Shown here: piece after piece, positions 55,938 to 63,891 of the stretch
Layout: each line of letters starts with the position of its first letter
How positions within the stretch are numbered: position 1 is the first letter of the stretch
From: Rhodospirillales bacterium
GTDB taxonomy: Bacteria; Pseudomonadota; Alphaproteobacteria; JAJFIK01
DNA length: 64,000 bases
Assembly (NCBI GenBank): GCA_021775005.1
Contig: JAJFIK010000087.1
Location: forward strand, 19,126-83,125
Reading direction: 5' to 3'
Position numbers and translations under genes: made by a program
Notes under the pieces: generated by a model
The model's database searches: none
What the model was told of the DNA's origin: nothing
The model's input: only the letters and a program-made list of their open reading frames with translations

Positions 55938-56984
55938 TTATCGATGAAGCGGCGGTTGTTCACGCTCGATTTGGTTTTCAATTGCATCGGGAAGCGCCGC
56001 GAAGAGATCGATGCCGCCCATCTGCTCTTCAATTCTATCTACCGTTGTTTGGTACTGGAGGGGATTTCCCAAGCGGCGAGGCTCATTGGGAAGTACGAAC
56101 CCGAATGCAAACCATTCGTCACTCTCCCTCAGAAGAATGGCTTTGAAGCAGTGCGTCGGGATCGCAACCCGTTCACTCATAAAGTTGCTCGGGTCCGTCG
56201 GATTGCCCTCGGCATCCAGAAACAAATTTCCAGTCACGACCCAGACTTCTCCACGCACCTCGACGGTACGCCGAACGCGGGTTTCCAAGGATCGCCAAGC
56301 ACCCGAGTTCATATTTCCTGTCTGCGGTGCGGCGTTCGTAAACACATGCGTGGCATCTATGGCTGCTTGTGTTCGTGAGAATGCTTCAGCCGGAGCCATA
56401 TGGCCGCGATGAAATCCAGTGCCAACATAGTCTTCGTCTCGGGCTTGTTCCGCCTGCAATACACGCCCGTCTGGCAGCCATCGGGATTGACCTCGGTCAC
56501 CTGGCCCATCCATTCGGCCAGAGGCAAGGTGATACGAGACCCACGCTGGTATCCGCCATTGAGGGTCGAGGCACACGTTGAAGAGGTCGTTTAGTAGAAG
56601 CCGACGACCAAGTTCAGTGCATGTGGCAAGCAGCAACTCAGTCGCGTCACCTTCAAGCTCAGTGCTAGATTCGGGAGTCTCAGGGGTCAGACTTGAGACG
56701 TACCGCCCCAGAACCCACGCCTGAGCGCCGCCAAGCTGAATGAGAATCCAGTGTCCCTCGTCCCGCACTTCAACCACTTCAGCCACTTCTCCAAGCTGGG
56801 CATAGCCAAAGAGGCTGGACCGCGCGTCCCGATGAAGTGGCACACCACGCGCAGTGCCTTCTTCAAGCACCACTGCGTCGCCGACAGAGAACTCTTGAGC
56901 ATGCGCAAAAGCACTGGCGCAGATAGAGAGAGCCAGCCCGAAGAAAATTCGGAGGAATTGCTCGTGAATTTGCATTCTCGCCAT
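55938..56984 (-). CDS. Secreted DNA/RNA non-specific endonuclease with SH3-like domain
   Basis: A 348-aa protein with a signal peptide (cleavage after about residue 30, AHAQ), a bacterial SH3-like region (about 31-100: VGDAVVLEEGTARGVPLHRD, WILIQLGGAQAWVLGRYV), then the endonuclease NS-type domain (about 145-345). The active-site block is TGFHRGHMAPA with catalytic His195; the usual DRGH Asp is replaced by His. TNAAPQTGNMNSGAW supplies the metal-binding Asn. It would cut DNA and RNA in the periplasm or outside. First gene of the leftward cassette. Confidence 0.87.
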   Translation of the reverse strand: MARMQIHEQFLRIFFGLALSICASAFAHAQEFSVGDAVVLEEGTARGVPLHRDARSSLFGYAQLGEVAEVVEVRDEGHWILIQLGGAQAWVLGRYVSSLTPETPESSTELEGDATELLLATCTELGRRLLLNDLFNVCLDPQWRIPAWVSYHLASGRMDGPGDRGQSRWLPDGRVLQAEQARDEDYVGTGFHRGHMAPAEAFSRTQAAIDATHVFTNAAPQTGNMNSGAWRSLETRVRRTVEVRGEVWVVTGNLFLDAEGNPTDPSNFMSERVAIPTHCFKAILLRESDEWFAFGFVLPNEPRRLGNPLQYQTTVDRIEEQMGGIDLFAALPDAIENQIEREQPPLHR

Positions 56985-57306
56985 GGAGATTGGCCCCGCA
57001 GTTGGGTTTTGAGGGACACCATACGGAGGTTGAGCTTACTCAGCTTTACTACTTTTGCAATAGGCTGGTGAAATGCGCGAAATATGCAATCGGATAGGAG
57101 AGATCGGCTGGCTTCCGTCGGTGTAGCGGCTAGGATTGCGCGTGCGGGAAGACTGTGGGACGCGCCCTGTATGTCATGGCCAAGTGGTTGAACTTCCAGC
57201 AAACGCGGGACACATCAACTTGAGCTTTCAATCAAGGAACACGTTGGTCAACATTGACCAGGCTGGAAACAAAGAATGCGAGACTTTCGGTAAGCCGACT
57301 ATACCG
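56985..57306. other. Intergenic region upstream of the nuclease cassette
   Basis: These 322 bases hold the presumed promoter of the nuclease cassette and the downstream side of the lipoprotein gene. Open frames here overlap the flanking genes in other frames and have no supporting signal. I see no gene, repeat or RNA. Confidence 0.5.
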
Positions 57307-57630
57307 TCAATCGCATCGATAAGCCGTGCCAGCCCATTCATTTGTCAAGCTAGTTCCCATGTCGCGCCAGACAACGTGAGTGGCTCCCATGTGGGCAGCA
57401 TCATTCAACGCGGCATTTTGGGCATACGTCCGACCCACTGATGCACTCAACCCGACAAACACCGAGTTAGACCCTGCAATTGGGCCAAGTTCCTCGCATC
57501 CAGCCACGTTGGCTTCTGTGGTCTCCTGAATACTAGTCTCAACAGGTGTCGCGCACCCCGCGAGAATCAGGACGCAGAAAAGCGCCGGAATGTGCCAAAT
57601 TCCTTGAGATTCAGATTGATAGTGCGCCAT
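57307..57630 (-). CDS. DUF4156-type lipoprotein
   Basis: A 107-aa protein with a lipoprotein signal (PALFCVLILAGC, lipobox LAGC). The mature part contains the DUF4156-like pattern NAALNDAAHMGATHVVW and ends GTAYRCD. GGGGG lies upstream of the ATG. Function unknown; predicted membrane-anchored in the periplasm. Confidence 0.75.
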   Translation of the reverse strand: MAHYQSESQGIWHIPALFCVLILAGCATPVETSIQETTEANVAGCEELGPIAGSNSVFVGLSASVGRTYAQNAALNDAAHMGATHVVWRDMGTSLTNEWAGTAYRCD

Positions 57631-57816
57631 TGCAGCCCCCAGTTTTGAACAATTTGGTGCATTCTGGTTGTCGGACTGGCATGTTCATCGGCGCGATATG
57701 AACCAACCCCTACGGTAATTCCGGCGGGGCCAATGTGAGGCTACTTCTGAATATGGTGGAAGTATTGCGCTTTTCTTGCGCCTCTGCCACTTATCAAAAT
57801 CACAGGCGCAGCTCGT

Positions 57817-58116
57817 TCAGTGATGGTTCACAATACTCTCGGCACCATGCAGCATCCAATACCAATAACGCCGACCCATTTCGAAGGCATGTCTAGCGTG
57901 AACAATACCGAAGCAAAGCGTCACGGCCATAATTGTGGCCTCTATTAAGAGAGGATGAATTTCAAGCATGCTACCAATCCCTTCCGCGATTTCTATGCCT
58001 ATAAAGCTGGCGATAATTTCAAGAAGGTGTGTGCATACAATGACAAAAGCACCAAACCAACCAATTGAGAATACCGTGCAAACAATGCGGATGAAAATCA
58101 ATCGTAGTACAAACAT
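57817..58116 (-). CDS. Small membrane protein, unknown function
   Basis: A 99-aa protein with two to three hydrophobic helices (about 5-27, 30-50 and 58-72) and an aromatic C-terminal part (HAFEMGRRYWYWMLHG). AGGAGA lies 7 bases upstream of the ATG. I recognise no family. The 186-base gap to the lipoprotein gene (57631-57816) shows nothing. Confidence 0.68.
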   Translation of the reverse strand: MFVLRLIFIRIVCTVFSIGWFGAFVIVCTHLLEIIASFIGIEIAEGIGSMLEIHPLLIEATIMAVTLCFGIVHARHAFEMGRRYWYWMLHGAESIVNHH

Positions 58117-58512
58117 CGTGTGTCTCCTCGGTTAGAAGACACCTAAAAAGGGCCATATTTTTTCCTGGCGAAATCTCTTTTTCTCGGAGTAAGCACAAAC
58201 ACATTTCTTGTGTATTTGCTGAGTATGATTATTACATAGAGATACTTTTTCGGTTACGATTGTTCATGGTCTTTCGGTTGCACGCTAATTGGAATTTTAT
58301 CTACCCAATCCTGTGAGGCAACGATTTTTACCCGTCTGCGCCAGATAGAATATTTTCCCATTATTTTTTCCCAAAAAATTTCGTCCAAATTTTTTTCGTA
58401 AAAATCTTACGTATGGATTTACCCCCGAAAAAAGAAGTGGAACCACCCGAGGCGAGTTGCCATATTCATCTGCAGTAAATCGAGGGATGATCATTGTGAG
58501 GCCACTAAAGCG
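58117..58512. other. AT-rich leader region of the ECF operon
   Basis: This 396-base gap is markedly AT-rich with long A and T runs (for example around 58355-58415), unlike the GC-rich core. It must contain the promoter of the downstream operon. Vitamin-transport ECF operons often carry riboswitches; I looked for conserved riboswitch cores and found none I could assign. No gene is supported. Confidence 0.5.
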
Positions 58513-59106
58513 ATGCCTATCAGAGGACGGATACCCATAATTGCCGCTGCAATAGCGATAAATGTAATTATTGCCGCATTCGTGCAAATTCTAAAGTTAC
58601 CCATCTATATGGATGCAATCGGAACAATAATCGCCGCAATCATGCTTGGTGTTACTCCTGCAATCATCGTTGGGGTAGTTAGTTTCCTAATCGCATCAGT
58701 ACTGGTTAGCCCGGTTTACATTTATTTTATCGGAACCCAAGCAGCCATCGCTGTTTACGCCTATGTGGCTGCTCGCTACTGGGCGGGGTTCTCCAGTTGG
58801 ATCCGAGTAATCCCTACCGGCATTGGGCTTGGCATATTGGCGGGTGTAGTTTCTGCCCCAGTAATTGTGCTTGTGTTTGGTGGAGCCACTGGTTCAGGTC
58901 GTGATTTGATTACTGCCTTCATTGTTTCCGGGGGGCAACAAATAGTCTCAGCAGTTTTCCTAAGTGGAGCCGCGAGTGAGCCGATTGACAAGACCTTACA
59001 GTGTATTGCTGCAATGCTAGTACTTCGAAGTTTGCCCGACTTCCTAGTCGGTCATTTCTCAAATGCTGCACTGACTAAAACATTAGCTCCGAGCCCCCGA
59101 AAGTGA
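58513..59106 (+). CDS. ECF transporter S component (substrate-binding membrane protein)
   Basis: A 197-aa very hydrophobic protein with about six helices. The S-component pattern is visible in LPIYMDAIGTIIAAIMLGVTPAIIVGV (in parts), VSPVYIYFIGTQAAIAVYAYVAA, and FGGATGSGRDLITAFIVSGGQQIVSAVFLSGAASEPIDKTLQ. S components bind vitamins or their precursors and partner a T component and ATPases. It is directly followed by its own T and ATPase genes, a dedicated (group I) arrangement. The substrate cannot be read from the sequence. Start ATG 58513; GAGG lies 12 bases upstream. Confidence 0.85.
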   Translation: MPIRGRIPIIAAAIAINVIIAAFVQILKLPIYMDAIGTIIAAIMLGVTPAIIVGVVSFLIASVLVSPVYIYFIGTQAAIAVYAYVAARYWAGFSSWIRVIPTGIGLGILAGVVSAPVIVLVFGGATGSGRDLITAFIVSGGQQIVSAVFLSGAASEPIDKTLQCIAAMLVLRSLPDFLVGHFSNAALTKTLAPSPRK

Positions 59107-59816
59107 TCCACCCCTACGCCCGCGGCATAGTTCTTGTTCTCACAATAATCTATGCTGCTTCGGTTATGAAACTTGAACTTATCCTCGCTCTTTGGATGGG
59201 GTTCTGGGTCGTCGCCGTGAGCGCTCGTTTCTTACCTGTTGCTCTCGTTTTTCATTTAGGTGCGCTTCTTCCAATATGGACCGGCCTCATCATAATTGGG
59301 TGGTTCGAACCAAACGAAATGAACCGCGCGACTATCGACCAAATAGCATTGGTCTCATTGCAACGGACCGGCAGGATCGCCATCATCGGTATGTCAATGC
59401 AGTGGTTTGCACTGCCGTTGATAAGATTGAGCGCTCTTGGCGCTGCGCTCCGATTATATAGGTTGCCAATCGGTGTCTCAGCCACTCTCTTGGCTAGTTT
59501 GAGTGCATTCAACGATCTTCAAAGATTTTTGCAGATTGAGCTTGACGCATTGCACGCTAGAGGGCTTGGCCGAGGACGAACTCTCTGGTGGCTCTGGGAG
59601 GCACCCAGTCTATTAGTTGTGGTTTTGGCGCATGCATTTCGGGCAGCGTTTGTGAGAGAAGAAACTTGGGTTCATAGAGGAATTAATGCAGAGCTTGGAG
59701 CCAAGATAGAGCTCGCCCGATGGAATATTCCTTTAAGCATCGCCCTGGCCCTAGCGGTGTCACTGGCAACGTTCATAGGTGTTGTTGTTTGTAGGAGTGA
59801 TCGATGGGCGATGTGA
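59103..59816 (+). CDS. ECF transporter T component (EcfT-like)
   Basis: A 237-aa membrane protein. The T-component coupling helix carries the Ala-Arg-Gly motif in ELDALHARGLGRGR (Ala152-Arg153-Gly154), with a second Arg-Gly in TWVHRGIN. N-terminal helices (LVLTIIYAAS, LILALWMGFWVV, LVFHLGALLPIWTGLIIIGW) precede it. The start is a GTG overlapping the S-gene stop (GTGA). It connects the S component to the ATPases. Confidence 0.85.
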   Translation: MIHPYARGIVLVLTIIYAASVMKLELILALWMGFWVVAVSARFLPVALVFHLGALLPIWTGLIIIGWFEPNEMNRATIDQIALVSLQRTGRIAIIGMSMQWFALPLIRLSALGAALRLYRLPIGVSATLLASLSAFNDLQRFLQIELDALHARGLGRGRTLWWLWEAPSLLVVVLAHAFRAAFVREETWVHRGINAELGAKIELARWNIPLSIALALAVSLATFIGVVVCRSDRWAM

Positions 59817-61093
59817 GCGAATGTGTGGGTTCGCTTACTCTGTTTGTGGGCCCCAATTTTTCTGGAAGAACGGCATCCGCAAGGGAATTTGCTGGATTGC
59901 CCATGATATCACCGAGTGTGAACGATGGAGGTGGCAACATTGGAAAGTCTGGAGGTTCTCGCCCGCCTAATTTGTTGCATGGCGCCTTTCTCGGCGAAGA
60001 CCCTGGTGCTACGATTTCTGGCCTTGCGGCTTCAGTTTCCGGTGAAATTGCCATTCAATCTTTCGGTGGGCGCGCTCCGGCTGATCTTCCCGAGGGGCAG
60101 GTTTATGCATTCCTGCGAAATCAAAACCTATTGGACAGATCACCTTTCACTCTTTCAGGTGGCGAACAAACGCTTGTTGCAGTCAACGCCATTTTGGCCG
60201 CCCAACGAGATAAGATTTCCATAGACGTCGCGCTAGAGCAGCTCTCGCCAATTGCACTGAAAGCTGTGCTTGAGGACCTTCGGAGGTCCGCGGCAACGGG
60301 TACAAAAATAGCGATCATCGACAACAGACCAGATCTTGAATCACAATTTGCACACGCTCCTCAGATACGCCAATTTCGGCAGCACCAAAATGTACCTAAA
60401 CTAGCGATCGGTAAACTTACTCCTCGCGCGCCAGCCCCATCTGTACAACTGAAGAACCTCTCATTTCGATATGGAAGTGGCCCTTGGGTCTTTCGCAACC
60501 TCAATTTTGATCTTCCAAGTGGCCAAGTGATCCACCTCCGAGGTGATAACGGGGCAGGAAAGAGTACTTTGTCGAAATTGTTAAGTGGGCTCCTACGCCC
60601 AAGTAGTGGCAGAATATTTGTCGGTCGCAAAAGGCCCAATCTCTTTGGGCACCCTGGAAGCATATTTGCCTACAATTTTCAGAATCCAGATCATCAGCTA
60701 TTCCGGACAAGCGTTGTCAGAGAACTTTTAAGCGCTTCGCAGCGCACAGGCCGCTCCAGATCTCAGTATGTTGACAAACTAATTGACGCATTCGGCCTAG
60801 AGGGGTTTCGCGCCAGCCATCCACTAGATTTGCCCTTTGTATTACGCAAACGGCTTGCCGTCGCCGTCACGGTTGCGATGGAACGGCCTTGGATGATTTT
60901 TGATGAGCCTACATTGGGACAAGACCAACAAAGTGCCCTAGAAATCGCTCAATTGTTGCAATCGCTTGCAATACACGGTAACGGAGTGATCTTTATTAGC
61001 CATTCAGCTACAATTCCATCACTAATACCGTGCACTGAAATTCTATTGCGGGAAGGAGGGTCTCGAGGTGGCAAAGAGTTGGCCGGAGATTGA
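59804..61093 (+). CDS. ECF transporter fused double ATPase (EcfA-A' type), asymmetric
   Basis: A 429-aa protein with two ABC ATPase halves. The N half has a degraded Walker A (GPNFSGRT, Lys replaced by Arg22), an intact signature LSGGEQ (117-122), and a Walker B region DVALEQLSP lacking the catalytic Glu. The C half has a canonical Walker A GDNGAGKST (247-255), Q-loop NFQNPDHQ, Walker B WMIFDEPT (Glu368) and H-loop His400, but its signature region is FVLRKRLA instead of LSGGQ. One composite site (C-half Walker plus N-half signature) therefore looks competent and the other dead. ATG 59804 lies inside the T gene (13-base overlap). Confidence 0.88.
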   Translation: MGDVSECVGSLTLFVGPNFSGRTASAREFAGLPMISPSVNDGGGNIGKSGGSRPPNLLHGAFLGEDPGATISGLAASVSGEIAIQSFGGRAPADLPEGQVYAFLRNQNLLDRSPFTLSGGEQTLVAVNAILAAQRDKISIDVALEQLSPIALKAVLEDLRRSAATGTKIAIIDNRPDLESQFAHAPQIRQFRQHQNVPKLAIGKLTPRAPAPSVQLKNLSFRYGSGPWVFRNLNFDLPSGQVIHLRGDNGAGKSTLSKLLSGLLRPSSGRIFVGRKRPNLFGHPGSIFAYNFQNPDHQLFRTSVVRELLSASQRTGRSRSQYVDKLIDAFGLEGFRASHPLDLPFVLRKRLAVAVTVAMERPWMIFDEPTLGQDQQSALEIAQLLQSLAIHGNGVIFISHSATIPSLIPCTEILLREGGSRGGKELAGD

Positions 61094-62468
61094 CGAGCAA
61101 CTCAAGATCGCAGATGCCAATATATGGCAGCTCTTTGATCTCATTTGGAACAATGCGACCGAGCTAGAGAAGACGAAGCTTAAAGTTCGGGTGGAGAGAT
61201 ACCCATATGGTTCAAGCATTCTGGAGCTTGGCGTCGCTTTCGCAGCGAACGGCAAACCGTTACCCCAGGATTTCCTTATCGACCGGCAGACACCATTTGG
61301 AGTGATTTTGAATGATCACGTGTGTGAGGTAACCGAGTGGGGTTGGGGCAACCTCGGGTATAGGCCCATGCCTCAAGCATTACTCAAAAAGGGCGATCAG
61401 ATCGGTCTCTTTGAATTGCAGTCGTATTTGGCAGAGTTCACCGCTACGCAATTTTCCGACTGGTCTATAACATCGGGGGCGCGTGTCGTAGAAACACCTC
61501 TGCGATTGAACCTTGATACACCCTATGACAATCTTCGTAAATCTCAAAAATTTCAGTCGTTGTCAGACGCTTGGAATGATGCACGATCAATAGGAAGGCG
61601 AATTCAAAAAGCTGGGGAAAAAGAACATCCGTTTGTTCCAAAATTTGAGTTCTTCAAGAATATTGCCAAGACCGGCCAATTTGGGTTGAAGAAATGGTTT
61701 GTAGAGATTGTCTTTTTTTCTCGTGGGTGGTTTGAGGCTTTTGCCTCCCTTACAAGCCAAAATATGGCCAGCGTAACAGCCCTTAAATCTCGTCTAAGAA
61801 TTGCAGACGATGCCTGGTGTCGTTCATCGAACATCAGCGGCCGGACATCATCGGAATTGCCGCACGCGCTGCATAAATTGGCGATTCAGGCGTACGGGAA
61901 CAAGAAATCCTTGGATGCCGCTCGGCTTTTCTATTTTGTTGAACGAGTTCACGCCGTTGCTACAGGCTCCCGACCAGCATTCGGCCCAGCAACTTCCGAT
62001 GATTTAGGGCCATTTAAATTTTTTACGGAGTTATTACGCGAGATCAAGAGGCCGCCCATAATTCTTGTTCCAACACTCATCAATGACAGCGAAACAGGTG
62101 TTTTTCTTAGCCTTCTCTACTTCGGATTACCAGGTGCCAAAACAGGTAAAACACAGGGCGAAAAGGTCGACTTGCTGGTGACGGGCGCAAAAACAATGCT
62201 CTTAGAAACTTTACATCACCTACCGTCCGCAGACTTGATTAAGGATGAAATACAAGAGCGCATAAGGTTGATGCGAGACCAGGTCCTCTTTCGCCGCCTA
62301 ACTTTTGAAAAAAGAAAAGTGTACTATTCTGGTCTTTCGGACGACGAACTTAATCAATCTTATGAAAATGAGTTTTTCGCGGACTTCGATAGTAAACTTG
62401 TAGAAGATTATCTGCAGAAATCTGGTGGATTCTTTGGTGCGTGTGCTAAAATCCGTAAGGCAGACTAA
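61068..62468 (+). CDS. Hypothetical 466-aa protein in the ECF operon
   Basis: The gene starts with a GTG at 61068, overlapping the ATPase end by 26 bases, so coupling is likely. There is no signal peptide or membrane helix; it is a soluble, mixed alpha/beta protein. Segments that may define its fold: TPFGVILNDHVCEVTEWGWG, LKKGDQIGLFELQSYLAEF, WSITSGARVVETPLR, LARLFYFVERVHAVATG-like (ARLFYFVERVHAV), PPIILVPTLINDSETGVFLSL. Cys residues are few. I do not recognise a family. Its place between the transporter and an SAHH-like enzyme suggests a processing or binding role for the imported compound. Confidence 0.75.
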   Translation: MAKSWPEIDEQLKIADANIWQLFDLIWNNATELEKTKLKVRVERYPYGSSILELGVAFAANGKPLPQDFLIDRQTPFGVILNDHVCEVTEWGWGNLGYRPMPQALLKKGDQIGLFELQSYLAEFTATQFSDWSITSGARVVETPLRLNLDTPYDNLRKSQKFQSLSDAWNDARSIGRRIQKAGEKEHPFVPKFEFFKNIAKTGQFGLKKWFVEIVFFSRGWFEAFASLTSQNMASVTALKSRLRIADDAWCRSSNISGRTSSELPHALHKLAIQAYGNKKSLDAARLFYFVERVHAVATGSRPAFGPATSDDLGPFKFFTELLREIKRPPIILVPTLINDSETGVFLSLLYFGLPGAKTGKTQGEKVDLLVTGAKTMLLETLHHLPSADLIKDEIQERIRLMRDQVLFRRLTFEKRKVYYSGLSDDELNQSYENEFFADFDSKLVEDYLQKSGGFFGACAKIRKAD

Positions 62469-62473
62469 CCACC

Positions 62474-63712
62474 ATGATTGATCTAAATGAAATAGCTCAA
62501 GAACTCCTTTCCGGAGTTGACCGACGCAGTCAACGGTTTGGTGAGATTGATCTTCTAAAGAAAACTGTTGTGCTTGTGCATGCGCATTGCTTTCATTCAA
62601 CAATAGCGCTTTTCGAAGCGTTCCAAAATTTGGGCATTCATGCCCGCAACCTAATCTTCGTACCGAAAGCTTATTCGACGGTTGCAGAGGCGCAAAACCT
62701 GCTAGCTGAACGCGGTATCAACATCGTTGAACAAGACATTTTTAAAACTCCACTTGAGTATGACCGGAAGGCATCTGAAAGCCTGGAGATTGGATGTGAG
62801 CTCGCTCACGAAAAACTACAGGCAAATGGTGTTAAGCGAGTTCTCCTGTGCGACGACGGAGGTCTACTATCTGAACGCTGGCACAAACTATTTGGAACTG
62901 AGCCCAATCTTAAACCAATATCGATTCAGCAGACCACGGCAGGTATGAGGCGAAAGAAGCACCTATCGCCGATGGCAAAAATTGATGTGTCTTGCTCACC
63001 CGCAAAACAGTTCTTTGAATCCACAATAATTTCGTCCTCAATACAGAGGAAGATCAAGTCGCTTGGATTGACTGATCATAAACCAAGGATCGGCGTTATC
63101 GGTATCGGCGCAATTGGTAGTCGTCTTGCGAAAGCACTTGTACATCAAGGCTTCCGGGTTACGACGTATGATCGAAATTCGATGCGTGTTGTAGACGGGG
63201 CCACTGCGACAAAACACCCGTGTGAATTGCTGGCCCGTACGTCGTTAGTTTTTGGATGTACTGGGCAAAATTGGATGAAGGAACTTTCGTGGCTGAGAGG
63301 GCTTAAGCACTCGGTGACTTTTGTTAGTTGTTCTTCAAGGGCAGTTGAGTTTCAATCTTTACTAGAACGCAGCAACCGCAAGCATCGTGGCGTTCCATTT
63401 GAAGATATTAAGTATCGATTCGAAAATACGTCGCACCTAATTCTTAATGGTGGGTTTCCTATCAATTTTGATCGCACAAGAGAGTGGGAGCCTTTTCGCG
63501 AGATACTTTTGACGAGGGCATTGGTGCTACTTGCGGTCCTGCAGTCGTCGGCAATGGAAACATCGGATATACGAATTCACCCTCTCGACATGAGGGGGCA
63601 GGCGTTGATATTACATCGCTGGCTTCGCGATGTTGAGCTGAGCATGGCGCACTTCGATCTTCCGGACAACGTCACACATTACTTTGAGGCATTTGATAAT
63701 ATTGACGGCTAA
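62474..63712 (+). CDS. Divergent S-adenosylhomocysteine-hydrolase-like NAD-binding protein
   Basis: A 412-aa protein whose order of motifs matches AdoHcy hydrolase: HAHCFHSTIALFEAFQNLG (His41 at the CLHMT position), KAYST, VLLCDDGG (Asp128), IQQTTAG, an AKQFFES segment (Lys178) and the NAD loop GVIGIGAIGSRLAK (GxGxxG at 210-215). In my hand alignment three catalytic positions differ: the EETTTG Glu is Gln153, the D190 equivalent is Glu182 and the N191 equivalent is Ser183. Chemistry or substrate is therefore probably altered. It follows the 466-aa gene by 5 bases. Confidence 0.78.
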   Translation: MIDLNEIAQELLSGVDRRSQRFGEIDLLKKTVVLVHAHCFHSTIALFEAFQNLGIHARNLIFVPKAYSTVAEAQNLLAERGINIVEQDIFKTPLEYDRKASESLEIGCELAHEKLQANGVKRVLLCDDGGLLSERWHKLFGTEPNLKPISIQQTTAGMRRKKHLSPMAKIDVSCSPAKQFFESTIISSSIQRKIKSLGLTDHKPRIGVIGIGAIGSRLAKALVHQGFRVTTYDRNSMRVVDGATATKHPCELLARTSLVFGCTGQNWMKELSWLRGLKHSVTFVSCSSRAVEFQSLLERSNRKHRGVPFEDIKYRFENTSHLILNGGFPINFDRTREWEPFREILLTRALVLLAVLQSSAMETSDIRIHPLDMRGQALILHRWLRDVELSMAHFDLPDNVTHYFEAFDNIDG

Positions 63713-63891
63713 TCGATTCCGTTCCCGCTGAGTGATTGGCACATTGGGCAGCAATATTCGGGTTTTAAAATGGGGTGCTTTCCAACACCAACCTAATTTG
63801 TTGGATGACGGGTGCTATAAAGTTGTCAAACGGTACGCCGGTATTGTCTTTGCGAGATGCCTGGTTAGGCGTGATCATATTGGCCCAAGTT

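Noticed and set aside
57136..57441. Plus-strand 101-codon frame as a gene
   Set aside because: It runs antisense through the lipoprotein gene, has no ribosome binding site and looks like noncoding translation.
58117..58512. Riboswitch in the ECF leader
   Set aside because: No conserved riboswitch core was recognised in this AT-rich gap; a covariance search would be decisive.
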